Notes: generated by a model not told the origin, from the sequence alone. Shown: positions 6,698 to 16,496, numbered from the stretch's first letter. The stretch: DNA of 64,000 nucleotides from DSWT01 sp035373625 (GCA_035373625.1 DAOSNS010000012.1:1-64000); one strand, 5' to 3'. Translations and numbers: made by a program.

Positions 6698-9600
6698 CAA
6701 AGCAGACCAAACTCACTGAGAAATCCACACGCATTCCTGAAACGCGCGAAACGCATTGGGATGAATGCATCAGCACATACTTGCGTGACGTTCAAGCGCA
6801 AAACAGCGAATCGGCGCGTTCGCATCGCTTTGCCATGCTCTTGCAAGATCTCTTCGGCGTCGAACCTGGGTTCGTCGAAGCATACACGACGGGCATCGAA
6901 AAGTACCTCAAGGTCAAAGGCAAAGACCGCATCCTCAAAGGCAAGGCGGATAATCTCTTCGGCAACGTCGTCATCGAATTTGAAGCAAGTCTTGCAAAAA
7001 CGCGCGACGAAGCCGAAGCGCAACTGCGCCGCTATGTCGCGATTCTTTGGTCGCACGAACCCGCCGACGCGCGCACGCCGTACCTTTGTCTTGCCACCGA
7101 TGGCGTGCGGTTCATCGCGTACTCGCCGACGCTCGCCAAGACCACAGGCGAGATTTCCCCTGCCGATGTGCAACTGGAAGTGATTGAAGACGCGGATTGG
7201 ACGAAACTCGAACCGCGCGAGATTTACTTTTGGCTCGACCGCTATTTCCTCCGCAAGGAAATTCTTCACCCGACCAGCGAAACGATTGTGCGTGACTTTG
7301 GAGTCAATAGTCACGCGTTCCAAAGCACGACGCGGGCGCTGCTAACGCTGTGGCAAGAAGTTAAATCGCGCAGCGCGTTCGCGGTGGTGTTTGACGGCTG
7401 GGACAAGTACCTGCGCGTCGTCTATGGCACGCAGGTCGCGGGCGACGATTTGTTCATCCGCCACACCTATCTTGCGACGCTCGCCAAGTTGATGGCGTGG
7501 AAGCGTATCACCGAAAGCACGACGCTGCCCGACGACGCGCAAATCGTCGAATTGCTCGAGGGTCGCGCGTTCAAAGCGCAAGGCATCGAGAATTTCATCG
7601 AGGAGGATTTCTTTTCGTGGCTCGCGCGCGAGGGCGCGGTGAGAATCGGCGTTGGAGCGGCACGCTGGCTCTTCTCGCTCTTGCAAAATTACAACTTGCG
7701 CGAGTTATCGGAAGATGTTTTGAAATCGCTGTACCAGGAGTTGGTTGATCCTGCCACGCGCCACGATCTCGGTGAGTTTTACACGCCCGATTGGTTGGCA
7801 CATCGCATTGTTTGCAAACTGCTCGACGAAAACCCGTGCGGCGCTGTGCTCGATCCGACGTGTGGTTCTGGCACGTTCATCTATCTGACGATTCGCGAAA
7901 AACGCGCGAGGCTCCACGATTCGCAACAAACGCTCACGCACATTCTCGATTCAGTTTACGGCGCGGACATTCACCCGCTCGCGGTCATCGTCGCCAAAAC
8001 CAATTACATTCTCGCGCTCGGCGATTTGCTGAGAAAGCGCAAAGGCGCGGTGACGATTCCGATTTATCTCGCGGACACCCTCAAACTGCCCGAGCGCGAA
8101 GTCACGCCGACGCTCTGGATGCAACTGCCCAGTTATCGCGTCGAATTGGACGGGCGCGAGCTGAATCTGCCCGAAGTCTTACTGGAAAATCTGGGCGAGT
8201 ACGATAAGGCGATTGAACTCGCGAAAGAATACGCCCAGCAGAACAAGGGCAAGCGTATCGTGCCCGAACTGTTCCGCAACTATCTGGAGGCACAGCATTT
8301 TCCGCACACCGACAACGATGCGCTCGTCCACGCGCTCTTTACGATTACCGATGCGCTCAAGTATTTCATTGACGCCGACCGCGACACAATTTGGGCGTTT
8401 GTGCTCAAGAACATTTACAAGCCGCTCTTTTTCAAACGCAAATTCGACTTCATCATCGGCAATCCGCCGTGGATCGCGTACCATTTCATCGAACAACCCG
8501 CGTACCAGGAATTTCTCAAGAAGCAAATCACGCAAAACTATCGCCTGCTCACGGGGCGCGGCGAATTGATTACGCATTTGGAACTCGCGACGCTCTTTCT
8601 CGTGCGCGCCGCCGACTTGTATCTCAAAAGCGGTGGCGCGATTGCGTTCGTCTTGCCCAAGAGTTTGTTCAGCGCAGACCAGCACGACGGCTTGCGGAAG
8701 CGCGCGTTCAAATTCAGCGAAGATACACAATACCATCTCTCTTGGCGCGAGGTGTGGGACTGCGAAAACGTTACGCCGCTGTTCAACGTGCCGTCGTGCG
8801 TGCTGATAGCGGACAAGCGCGAATTTGAAACGCCCACGGGAACGGCGATCACTGCACCACTGCGCGGACAGATTCTGCGCGGCAAATTGGAAAAGAAAAA
8901 CGCCGCGCTCGCAGAGGCAGAAAACGCGCTCGCGATTGAAGATGTGGAATTCACTTTGCACACGCGCGGCAAGCGTTCGTTTTGGGGCACAGGCGCGTGC
9001 ACCGCAACGCAAGCCGCAAGTTACTACAAAGCAAAATTCGCGCAAGGCGCGACGATTGTGCCACGCTCGTTTTGGTTTGTCGAGGTCAAGCCATCACCGC
9101 TGGGATTCAATCCCGATTTGCCGCCGCTGGAAACCGCAACGCGCGCGAGAGAAGAAGCCAAAGACGCATACAAAACTGTTTTCTTCAAAGGCACCGTTGA
9201 AAGTCGTTTCCTCTACGCAACTCTGCTCTCCACCGATTTGCTCCCATTCGGACATCTGGATTATCGCCTCGTTGTTCTGCCGATTGAGCCAGAGGGAGAC
9301 CACTATGAACTGATTGATGCGAACGAAGCGCGCAAACGCGGTTACCTGAATTTGGCACGATGGCTTGCAAAGGTGGAGGAGGAATGGAAGAAACGCCGTA
9401 GCACGAAAGCGGAGAGGATTGATGTACTGGGTTGGCTGGATTACAGAAAGAAACTGACGGAGCAGAATCCTCAAGCAAAGTATCGAGTTCTCTACAATGC
9501 GTCAGGTACGAATGTTGTTGCCGCCGTGGTCGAAAATGAGAAAGTCGAATTCGATTGCAGTGGTCAGCGTATTGTAGCGTGCGGATTTCTTGTGGATTAT

Positions 9601-9957
9601 GTGACTTATGGACTTGAGACAGCAAATCGTCAAGAGGCATTGTATTTAGCAACCTTCCTAAATTCGCCACTGGTTAACAAAATGCTTAAGCCAATGCAAG
9701 CGCGCGGTTTGTGGGGGCCGCGTCACATCGTCAAAAAAGTTCTCGAACTGCCCATCCCCAAATTCGACGCGGCAAATCCAACGCATAAACGGCTGGCAGA
9801 ACTGGGCGAAGCGTGTAGCACAAAGGTAGCGCAGTGGCTCACGCGCGGCGGCACGGGCAACATCACCAGCATCGGCAAATTGCGTGGGATGGTGCGCGCG
9901 ATGTTGAAAGAGGAATTGGCGGAGATTGACGCGTTGGTGAATGAGATTCTAGGATGA
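6694..9957 (+). CDS. Type IIG-like restriction enzyme/adenine methyltransferase
   Basis: The 1087-residue protein has AdoMet motif I DPTCGSGTF at residues 387-395 and the catalytic motif NPPW at 590-593, which places it among gamma-class N6-adenine methyltransferases of the Type IIG/IIL or Eco57I kind. The N-terminal 180 residues (KGKADNLFGNVVIEFEASL, AEAQLRRYVAILW) resemble the nuclease domain of these fusions. The C-terminal 400 residues would hold the target-recognition domain (YLATFLNSPLVNKML, then LPIPKFD). It probably both cuts and methylates one DNA site. The gene overlaps the RadC-like gene by four bases and is followed 59 bases later by attC-like site E. Alternatively it could be a BREX-like methylase without nuclease activity, but no brx genes are nearby. 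Confidence 0.8.
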   Translation: MTKQTKLTEKSTRIPETRETHWDECISTYLRDVQAQNSESARSHRFAMLLQDLFGVEPGFVEAYTTGIEKYLKVKGKDRILKGKADNLFGNVVIEFEASLAKTRDEAEAQLRRYVAILWSHEPADARTPYLCLATDGVRFIAYSPTLAKTTGEISPADVQLEVIEDADWTKLEPREIYFWLDRYFLRKEILHPTSETIVRDFGVNSHAFQSTTRALLTLWQEVKSRSAFAVVFDGWDKYLRVVYGTQVAGDDLFIRHTYLATLAKLMAWKRITESTTLPDDAQIVELLEGRAFKAQGIENFIEEDFFSWLAREGAVRIGVGAARWLFSLLQNYNLRELSEDVLKSLYQELVDPATRHDLGEFYTPDWLAHRIVCKLLDENPCGAVLDPTCGSGTFIYLTIREKRARLHDSQQTLTHILDSVYGADIHPLAVIVAKTNYILALGDLLRKRKGAVTIPIYLADTLKLPEREVTPTLWMQLPSYRVELDGRELNLPEVLLENLGEYDKAIELAKEYAQQNKGKRIVPELFRNYLEAQHFPHTDNDALVHALFTITDALKYFIDADRDTIWAFVLKNIYKPLFFKRKFDFIIGNPPWIAYHFIEQPAYQEFLKKQITQNYRLLTGRGELITHLELATLFLVRAADLYLKSGGAIAFVLPKSLFSADQHDGLRKRAFKFSEDTQYHLSWREVWDCENVTPLFNVPSCVLIADKREFETPTGTAITAPLRGQILRGKLEKKNAALAEAENALAIEDVEFTLHTRGKRSFWGTGACTATQAASYYKAKFAQGATIVPRSFWFVEVKPSPLGFNPDLPPLETATRAREEAKDAYKTVFFKGTVESRFLYATLLSTDLLPFGHLDYRLVVLPIEPEGDHYELIDANEARKRGYLNLARWLAKVEEEWKKRRSTKAERIDVLGWLDYRKKLTEQNPQAKYRVLYNASGTNVVAAVVENEKVEFDCSGQRIVACGFLVDYVTYGLETANRQEALYLATFLNSPLVNKMLKPMQARGLWGPRHIVKKVLELPIPKFDAANPTHKRLAELGEACSTKVAQWLTRGGTGNITSIGKLRGMVRAMLKEELAEIDALVNEILG

Positions 9958-10015
9958 GTGAGGTCACCACATCGCCGAATGTGCGAAGTGCTTAATGCTC
10001 TCACGGTGAAAGGCG

Positions 10016-10097
10016 GCATAACCGGCGCATCAAGCCGACCCGCTTCGCTCGGTTGCTTTGCTCCTTCGCTTGCGAGCCGCTGAGCCACACGTTATGC
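10016..10097 (+). repeat. attC-like recombination site E
   Basis: GCATAAC (10016-10022) and GTTATGC (10091-10097) are exact complements, extended by GCG/CGC outside. Between them CATCAAGCCGACCCGCTTCGCTCGG has the look of the left half of classical attC sites. The length of 82 bp fits. The R-box is GTTATGC rather than strict GTTRRRY. Confidence 0.6.
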
Positions 10098-10112
10098 CGC
10101 TTCGAGGTATGT

Positions 10113-10529
10113 ATGAAACTGGACGCACAGATAGTCGGTAACGCAGGCCTGTATTTCACCTGCTATCACCTCTCACTACTTGGCTGGAATGTGATGCCAA
10201 CCGCACGAAATGCCCGCGGGATCGATATCGTCGCGTACAGTCGTAATGGGAAGCGGTACCTTGGGATGCAGGTGAAATCGCTCAGCAAGAGGGCACCAGT
10301 ACCCCTGGGCACATCAATTGATGACCTGATGGGCGACTTCTGGATAATTATCAGCCAGGTCATCTCGAAACCGACCGTATTCATCTTAACGCCTGACGAG
10401 ATCAAACAACGCGCTCATCGCGGAGAAAAGGATGGCCGCATATCTTATTGGCTTCAGCCTAAGGATTATGAGAGCGATGTCTTCCGTGACGCTTGGCATA
10501 GAATTGGACGTGGCGATGGTGCGACATAA
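10113..10529 (+). CDS. PD-(D/E)XK-like nuclease-fold protein
   Basis: ATG 10113 lies 16 bases after attC-like site E and gives 138 residues. A longer upstream frame would run into the palindrome, so the shorter start is preferred. The sequence has an N-terminal helix (AQIVGNAGLYFTCYHLSLLGW), then GIDIVAYSRNGKRYLGMQVKS. This is the D..(Q/E)xK strand pair of PD-(D/E)XK nuclease folds related to Holliday-junction resolvases and DUF4365-like proteins. The usual acidic residue before xK is Gln here. The C-terminal half is unassigned. It is framed by two attC-like sites in the same direction and is the cleanest single-gene cassette in the window. The function is not known. Confidence 0.6.
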   Translation: MKLDAQIVGNAGLYFTCYHLSLLGWNVMPTARNARGIDIVAYSRNGKRYLGMQVKSLSKRAPVPLGTSIDDLMGDFWIIISQVISKPTVFILTPDEIKQRAHRGEKDGRISYWLQPKDYESDVFRDAWHRIGRGDGAT

Positions 10530-10587
10530 CCCGCCGCGTCAGCCGACCCCGCTTCGGCGGCGCGGTTGACGCGGCGAGCCGTTATGT
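10524..10587 (+). repeat. attC-like recombination site F
   Basis: ACATAAC (10524-10530) and GTTATGT (10581-10587) are exact complements. The interior CCGCCGCGTCAGCCGACC pairs with the GGTTGACGCGGCG stretch, leaving an unpaired CCCGCTTCGGCGG region. The 64-bp length and two-arm palindrome are the classical attC form. It overlaps the last codons of the preceding gene. The remaining 120 bases up to the MFS gene show nothing recognisable. Confidence 0.65.
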
Positions 10588-10707
10588 TGATGGGAGACGA
10601 TTGCTCGTCGGGCGTGGCAGAGATAGGGTCACGACATCATCTCCCAGCAACAACGGCACCGGCTAATGTCTGGTTAAAAGAATATGATCTCGATAATGCT
10701 GGAGAAC

Positions 10708-12036
10708 CTAAAGAGATGCCAGGCTGTTTTGTTTCTCGCGCCGGCCGGCCTCGTCTTCGAGTTGCAACACCGCCGGGATGAAGCACATCGCGCTGCCCAT
10801 CAGGATGCTGACCAGGCCACCGATTAGGAACCAGACCTGCACGCCCGCCCGGTCCGCCACCGGCCCGGCGATCATCATCCCCAACGGGGAAGCCAGCCCC
10901 GCCAGGCTGCTAACGGCGGTGAAGACGCGCCCCTGAATCTCCGGCGCGACCGCGCTTTGCAAAAGGGCCATGAACGGCGCATTGACAATGGGATTCATAA
11001 ACCCGGCCAGCAATATCCCTGCCCAGGCCAGCCAGAACCCACGCTGCGACGCGACGCCGACCAGGATAACGCCGATGCCCGTCCCTATCAGTCCGAGAAT
11101 GCTCGTGTGAATTTTGCGACGGAAACCACCCCAGACGCTCAAGGTCAGCCCACCGGCGACCACGCCGATGCCCCACGCCGAGTTCAACCAGCCCAATTCC
11201 AGCGCGCCGGCGAGAAAATGCTTGTTCACCAGGATCGGCAACAGGGAGAAGCCGGAATTGAACGTCATATTGAGTGCCGTTGCCATCAGCAGGACGATGA
11301 ACAATCCCGTCCAATGCCAGATATAGCTTATCCCGCCCACGACATCGCGCCACAACGTTACGACGGGTGAAGTGCCGTCGGCCGCTGCCGGCATACCCTC
11401 ACGGCGGGGTTGCGGGATGGCGATGAACAACAACGGCCCCACGGCAAATGCGGCGGTGACGACATCCAGGCCCATAATCCCATACAACGGCAGCACTTCC
11501 AGCAACAGCGCGCCCAGTGGTGGGGTGATGATGTCCAGGACGCCGCGCAGCGTCTGATTCATCCCGCCGATGCGCGCCAACTGCGATTTGGGAACCATCA
11601 ACGACGTGGAGGCTTGCATCGCCGCGAAGTGGAATGTCCCCCCCAACGCGCGCACGAACATGATGACGTAAACGTGCCAGATTTGCAACACGTCCAGCCA
11701 GGCGAGCACGGCCAATCCTGCCGAAAACAGGGCAATGAGGCTGTCGGCCACGATCATCACCCGGCGGCGATTCCAGCGATCCACCAACGCGCCCGCAAAT
11801 GGCCCCAACAGCACCTGCGGCAACAGGGCGATCAACGTCATTGTGGCCAGAACGGTCGCCGACCCACCCGACGCTTTGGTCAGCCACCACACCAGGGCAA
11901 ACCCGCCGACCTGGCTGCCCACTAACGACAGCGCCTGCCCAATCCAAATTGTGAAGAAAGGCGCGACCCAACGTTTGTCCGGCCCCATTGGTTGGTCCGG
12001 CGCGGCGACGATCTCGATGTTTGCATCTTCGTTCAT
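10708..12036 (-). CDS. MFS drug/macrolide-type exporter
   Basis: The 442-residue protein has 12 hydrophobic segments in two halves. It carries the MFS loop motif GPFAGALVDRWNRRRVMI after the second segment and GMMIAGPVADRAG in the second half. The pattern resembles MefA/Tet-type or enterobactin-exporter-like proton antiporters, so export of a small toxic compound across the inner membrane is the likely job. The start is ATG at 12036, because AAAGGAG lies just upstream; a longer frame to 12105 runs through the promoter. It is monocistronic and points away from the cassette array. The promoter and a palindromic operator are directly upstream, which suggests control by a dimeric repressor not encoded nearby. 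The substrate is unknown. Confidence 0.8.
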   Translation of the reverse strand: MNEDANIEIVAAPDQPMGPDKRWVAPFFTIWIGQALSLVGSQVGGFALVWWLTKASGGSATVLATMTLIALLPQVLLGPFAGALVDRWNRRRVMIVADSLIALFSAGLAVLAWLDVLQIWHVYVIMFVRALGGTFHFAAMQASTSLMVPKSQLARIGGMNQTLRGVLDIITPPLGALLLEVLPLYGIMGLDVVTAAFAVGPLLFIAIPQPRREGMPAAADGTSPVVTLWRDVVGGISYIWHWTGLFIVLLMATALNMTFNSGFSLLPILVNKHFLAGALELGWLNSAWGIGVVAGGLTLSVWGGFRRKIHTSILGLIGTGIGVILVGVASQRGFWLAWAGILLAGFMNPIVNAPFMALLQSAVAPEIQGRVFTAVSSLAGLASPLGMMIAGPVADRAGVQVWFLIGGLVSILMGSAMCFIPAVLQLEDEAGRREKQNSLASL

Positions 12037-12055
12037 GGTCTTCTCCTTTTCTCGA

Positions 12056-12105
12056 TGTAATTCGATTACAAGCCATATTGTAATCCCAAACCTCGATTCT
12101 GTCAA
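12056..12105 (-). promoter_or_regulatory. Sigma-70 promoter with overlapping operator
   Basis: On the minus strand TTGACA (12100-12105) and TACAAT (12077-12082) are 17 bases apart, a near-perfect promoter for the MFS gene. Two palindromes share half-sites: TGTAAT-TCG-ATTACA (12056-12070) just downstream, and GATTACAA-6-TTGTAATC (12064-12085) across the -10 box. A repressor bound here would block transcription. Confidence 0.75.
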
Positions 12106-12208
12106 GGGTGAGATTGAAGAATTTTAATACGAAGATGCAATAGATTTATAAACGGATGAATTTTATCACGCAGGAAGTTCTTTGAGGATAAAAAACTTAA
12201 CCTACCCC

Positions 12209-15200
12209 TCAATCTGCGCTTTGCTTCACCATAATTTCTCCTAACCGGATACTATCCATACCGTCCGGGGTGCACAAGCGTCCCGCATCCAGGGTGTACA
12301 GGCCGGCGTGCAGGCTATAAACACCCGGCGGCAACGCAGCGGGCAGCGTCAGGGTGTGGGAGTCCAGGATCACCTCGCCGGGCACCCAGCCGATCGTGGG
12401 GCGATGCCAGTTTGCCGGTTCAGCATCAGATTGCGCTACCAGCGTGCCGTCGGGAGCGAGCAGGTGGACGAAGACGCGGTAACTTTCATCCATGATCGCT
12501 TCGGCGCGCCAGACTAAGGTGACCGATAGGGGGTCGCCGGGCCGGGCCACGTCCGGCTGGCTTTGCACACCCAGGAGAACCGCGCCTGCGCCGAGGCGCG
12601 CGTCGAGCGTGACATCCAGGTCGGGGACGTCCCAGCGGTGTGGTGGGGCGGCCACATCCACGGAAGCCAGTTGCGCCGGTGTCGTAGCGGCATTGAGTTC
12701 CGGGCAGGCGCACACATCCCAGCGATAGCGGCCACTGTCGAGGGTGACGGGGATCCGCACAAGATGACGCCCGCGCCACACTTCGCCGGCACGCCAGGCC
12801 GTGGTAGGGAAGTCGGCGCGAACCGGCGGCAACGCGATTGCCGTGACGACCTCCCCCGTCTCCGACAGAAGCCGCACCCGGACAGAGCAATCGGTCGGCG
12901 GGGCGCTCTCGGCACGCCACAGGAAGGTGAGCAGGACGAAGGTGCCGGGTGAGGCCACATCACGGTCCACATCATAGCCGATCAGCCGTAGGGGGCCCCA
13001 GACGGCGTCATGTGCAGCAAGGAAGCGCGTTTCTGTATCCTGCACCTGCCGACGTGGCGGCGTCACACGCAGCGTGCCCAACACCAGTTCGGTGCCCAGG
13101 CTTTGCCCGGCAGCGTCTTGTCCGCTGTAGGTGAAGGCCGAGGCACGCTCGAAAACGCTTAACGTCAATGTGTACGTTCCCGGCGGCGTCCCCGGCCACA
13201 GGGAATAGCGGTGGGCGATGGCGGCATATTGATCGGGAGACCAGACGCCGGTCGCGGGTGGCTCGCGGTGCCAGGGTGGCGGCCACGGCGTCGGCATATT
13301 CCAGATGATGCCGGCGGCATCTTTGAGCGCCATGCCCACGCCATAATCCGGCCCGCCCGGGACGGTATCCTGCCAATACGTCCACACATCCAACGGGGCA
13401 TCCGCCGCGAGCGTGGACGGTAAGGCGTCGTGACCGAGCAGGCGGAACTGGCCATCGTAAGTTACGTCCAGGGGCACATCTACCCGGCGCAAGTGCTCAC
13501 CGCGAAGGTTGGCGAAGTGCAGCGGCGTGTCGAAGCGTTCGATCCACAGAGTTTTGACCAGGATCAAGGCCAGGGCCAGGGCACAGAAACCCCGCGCATT
13601 GAAAGGCTCCGACGTATCCGAAGCCGGAACAGGCTTCTGATGCGGAGCTTTGATCAGGCTGAACAACAACAGCGCGAGGCTGAGCATCGAGAGCGCATCT
13701 GCCGCAACCCGCAGCGGCGTCTCTCCGAAGCGGATTTCCAGCGTATGGCGGCCGGCGGGCACGTCGAAAGTGATCAGACCCTCCGGTTCGCTGGGGATGA
13801 TGGAAGTCGGCTCCCCGTCAATCCACACACGCCAGCCGGGGTAAGCCAGGGTCCAGTAGCGGGCGCAGAAAACGACCGGGGATTCCACCTCCAGCCGCGC
13901 GCGGTTTAGTCCATAGCTGGCGGCGTGGATGCGTGCGCCTTCAGGCAATTCTTCAGGGCGCAACCGTAGCGCTTCCCGTCCGGCGCGCAGGTCGGCTTCC
14001 GGCGGACTGTTCGTGGGAAGCTGCTGCACGGTCCGCGGGAGCAACTCACCGAACGTTGTCCCGCCGAGCCAACCGGTTTGATGTTCGTAATCGAACATCC
14101 CCGTCAGCGTCGCCGGTTGCGGGAGAGGCGTATGGGGCGGATAGAGCCAGCCGAATGTCCCCAGGCTCAGCACGATGAGCGCCAGTGTCCCGGCAGGCAG
14201 CCAGCGTCGCGCAAGCCAGCCACATCCGATCCCGGCGAGCGCGGCGACACCCACGGCCGCCGGGGAGAGGAAACGCCACGGGAAGTGCAAGAAGGCCAGT
14301 TGCGGAACAAGTTGCCAGAACCAGGCCGCGGCAGGCGTGACAAGCCACAGATAGCCGAGGGTTGTCATCCCCAGGATGAACAACCGCCAAAAGCCATCCT
14401 TGCGGCGCAGCGCAACGAGCACCGGCACTGCACATCCCATCCCCAGTGCCGGCAGCAGCCCAATGCCTTTGGGGAGCCAGGGATTGAGCAAGCTGGCATC
14501 TACGGCGCGCGGCGGCTCGAGCAGATAGGCCGGCGAGACAAAACTGGCCGAATAGCGATAACTCAACACCCGTCCGAACTGCACATTGCCCCGTTCCAGG
14601 ATCGAAGGCAACCAGAAAAACGCAGCCAGTCCGATCCCCAGTCCCAAAGCCCAGACGCCCCGCCAGGCCGCGCGAGCATTGTGGGCATCCAGCGCGATGG
14701 CGATCACCCAGACCGCCAGCAGGGGAAGCAGCAGATAAGCAAAAGCGTCGTGGGTGAGCAACATCGCGGCCAGGCCGCCGGCCGCCGCCCACAGCCCGCG
14801 ACGTTGCGCATCGCGTTGCCAGCGGGCCAACCCCCACAGAATGAGCGGCGGGAAGGCCCAGGCCAGCGCCTCACTCATACTGGCGCGGTGGTAATTGACG
14901 TAGGCGTGGAACGGCAGGGTGACCATCACCAGGGCAGCAGCGAGCGCGGCAACTTCGCGCTCGATGCGGGGAGTGGAACGGCGCAGGTCGCGGACCCAGA
15001 GCCAGGTCGTCCAACCGGAAAGCAGCGTCCCCAATGCAAAAACGCCGTTGATGGCGAGTGGCCAGTCCAACCCTGAGCGGTGGAGCAAGGCCGCGAGCAG
15101 TGGAGAAAGCGGTGGGTTGAACAGCAGCATGGGATATCCCAGGCCGAACACCATATTGGGGAACCAGCGGGTGTAGAGGACGCCGTGCGCGAGCATAGAC

Positions 15201-15358
15201 TCGGCTTCGAGGCTGCGCCAGAGATGCAGAACATTGTCGTAGCCGACGGTCAATTCATTGCGCAGGAAGGGTTGGATCGCCGGCCATGCCAGAAGCAGCG
15301 GCGCGAGTAGCAGCCACAGATTGAGATCGCGCTTGTTCAAAAGGGTCTTGAGCGTCAC
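12209..15358 (-). CDS. Large membrane glycosyltransferase-like protein (YfhO/6-PYR family)
   Basis: The 1049-residue protein has about a dozen membrane segments in residues 1-530 and opens with the pattern GYDNVLHLWRSLEAESMLAHG and FGLGYPMLLFNPPLSPLL. This is typical of 6-pyruvoyl-tetrahydropterin-synthase-related membrane proteins and YfhO-type polyprenol-dependent glycosyltransferases. The C-terminal 500 residues are three beta-sandwich modules of about 130 residues (each with LLGYDV- or LLGVQS-like and LVWRAE-like strands), likely outside the membrane. It probably works in cell-surface polysaccharide or glycoprotein synthesis. The start chosen is GTG 15358, four bases after the stop of the DUF362 gene; a longer frame to 15505 would overlap that gene. 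Confidence 0.75.
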   Translation of the reverse strand: MTLKTLLNKRDLNLWLLLAPLLLAWPAIQPFLRNELTVGYDNVLHLWRSLEAESMLAHGVLYTRWFPNMVFGLGYPMLLFNPPLSPLLAALLHRSGLDWPLAINGVFALGTLLSGWTTWLWVRDLRRSTPRIEREVAALAAALVMVTLPFHAYVNYHRASMSEALAWAFPPLILWGLARWQRDAQRRGLWAAAGGLAAMLLTHDAFAYLLLPLLAVWVIAIALDAHNARAAWRGVWALGLGIGLAAFFWLPSILERGNVQFGRVLSYRYSASFVSPAYLLEPPRAVDASLLNPWLPKGIGLLPALGMGCAVPVLVALRRKDGFWRLFILGMTTLGYLWLVTPAAAWFWQLVPQLAFLHFPWRFLSPAAVGVAALAGIGCGWLARRWLPAGTLALIVLSLGTFGWLYPPHTPLPQPATLTGMFDYEHQTGWLGGTTFGELLPRTVQQLPTNSPPEADLRAGREALRLRPEELPEGARIHAASYGLNRARLEVESPVVFCARYWTLAYPGWRVWIDGEPTSIIPSEPEGLITFDVPAGRHTLEIRFGETPLRVAADALSMLSLALLLFSLIKAPHQKPVPASDTSEPFNARGFCALALALILVKTLWIERFDTPLHFANLRGEHLRRVDVPLDVTYDGQFRLLGHDALPSTLAADAPLDVWTYWQDTVPGGPDYGVGMALKDAAGIIWNMPTPWPPPWHREPPATGVWSPDQYAAIAHRYSLWPGTPPGTYTLTLSVFERASAFTYSGQDAAGQSLGTELVLGTLRVTPPRRQVQDTETRFLAAHDAVWGPLRLIGYDVDRDVASPGTFVLLTFLWRAESAPPTDCSVRVRLLSETGEVVTAIALPPVRADFPTTAWRAGEVWRGRHLVRIPVTLDSGRYRWDVCACPELNAATTPAQLASVDVAAPPHRWDVPDLDVTLDARLGAGAVLLGVQSQPDVARPGDPLSVTLVWRAEAIMDESYRVFVHLLAPDGTLVAQSDAEPANWHRPTIGWVPGEVILDSHTLTLPAALPPGVYSLHAGLYTLDAGRLCTPDGMDSIRLGEIMVKQSAD

Positions 15359-15362
15359 GGCA

Positions 15363-16406
15363 TCACTTCTCTTGGGGTGCCCGGCGCAACAAGCGGTCGG
15401 CGGCCTCAAGATGCCACTTGCGTTGCCGACGATAGGAAGGGTGCGGCTTGAATTGCTTCCGCGCGGCCTCCGGTGCGACATTACCCACCGTTTTGATGTC
15501 GGCAAGCTCCGCGATCCCCAATCCCAGGCGTTGACAGTAATGCAGGTAGCCGATTTCGTGCGGATCGAAGCCCATCAAGTGCGCGGTAAAAGTATCCACA
15601 GCCAGCGCATCCGTCCCTGCCAGCGCCACGCGCCAATCCAGAGGATCGCCTTTCGTTGGCCCGGCGCCTTCCATTGCCTCGAACCCATCAATCACTGCCA
15701 CGTGTGGCCAGACCCACGGCGCCAGCATCGCCAGATTCAGGTTAATGACGGGGAACCCCTGGTGCATGGCGAATTTGTTGCTCAGGTTATTTTCGGCCAT
15801 ACGCATCATCACCCGATCGGCCAACGCGGAAAAACGCAACCACTGCGGCACCAATCTATCGAGCGACGATAACGACTCATGCTGCGGGACATCGCGCGCC
15901 GCCACCATCGGGTTGATGAGCGATCCCATCACCATATTTTTAATCGCGAGGGTGACGATGACGGTATCGTGCGTCTTCGGCGGGCCGACCGAAATCCGCA
16001 GATCACTTTCGATCACGGTGCGTGCCAGTCGCAACGTTTTGGGATGCAGATGCCGGTCGTAGACCTGCACGGGCACAGTCTCATCCGCGTTCAAGTCCAC
16101 CAACACAGCATCGTAGCGGGCCGCGAGCGCCTCGTAGCCGAAATGGGCAAAGCTCTGCCAGGTGTTGACCAGCGCCGCGCCCTCGGCGATGAGCAGCGGT
16201 CCGGCGTACCGTGCGCGCACAAAGTCGAGCACAGCACGCAGCGCGTCGGGATGCGTGGCCGAAAGTTGCCGGTGGCTCACCAGGTTGGGCTTGATGAGCA
16301 CCTGTCGGCGTCCCTCGAATGTAATGGCGTCGGCGATCAAATCCAGCGCCGCGCGCAGATTGGCATAACGCTCCGTCCCCTGAATCAGGCTCACTGTAGC
16401 GGTCAT
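15363..16406 (-). CDS. DUF362 domain protein
   Basis: This 347-residue protein matches DUF362: VLIKPNLVSHRQLSATHPDALRA near the start, ISVGPPKTHDTVIVTLAIKNMV in the middle, and GTDALAVDTFTAHLMGFDPHEIGYL near the end. DUF362 proteins often sit near iron-sulfur proteins, and some carry ferredoxin domains; this one has no cysteine clusters. The start is ATG 16406 with AAGGAG upstream. It lies downstream of the ferredoxin gene in the same direction (about 90 bases) and is coupled to the membrane protein that follows. The biochemical role is unknown. Confidence 0.8.
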   Translation of the reverse strand: MTATVSLIQGTERYANLRAALDLIADAITFEGRRQVLIKPNLVSHRQLSATHPDALRAVLDFVRARYAGPLLIAEGAALVNTWQSFAHFGYEALAARYDAVLVDLNADETVPVQVYDRHLHPKTLRLARTVIESDLRISVGPPKTHDTVIVTLAIKNMVMGSLINPMVAARDVPQHESLSSLDRLVPQWLRFSALADRVMMRMAENNLSNKFAMHQGFPVINLNLAMLAPWVWPHVAVIDGFEAMEGAGPTKGDPLDWRVALAGTDALAVDTFTAHLMGFDPHEIGYLHYCQRLGLGIAELADIKTVGNVAPEAARKQFKPHPSYRRQRKWHLEAADRLLRRAPQEK

Positions 16407-16496
16407 AGGTATTTCTCCTTGAAAAATTTTTTGAGACTCCCCCGAAAAAGCCACAAAGGACACACAGCACACAAAGGATTTTTAGGTAATGATGGA

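Noticed and set aside
10566..10781. 71-residue plus-strand frame after attC-like site F
   Set aside because: It begins inside the palindrome and runs into the opposite-strand MFS gene; no family pattern.
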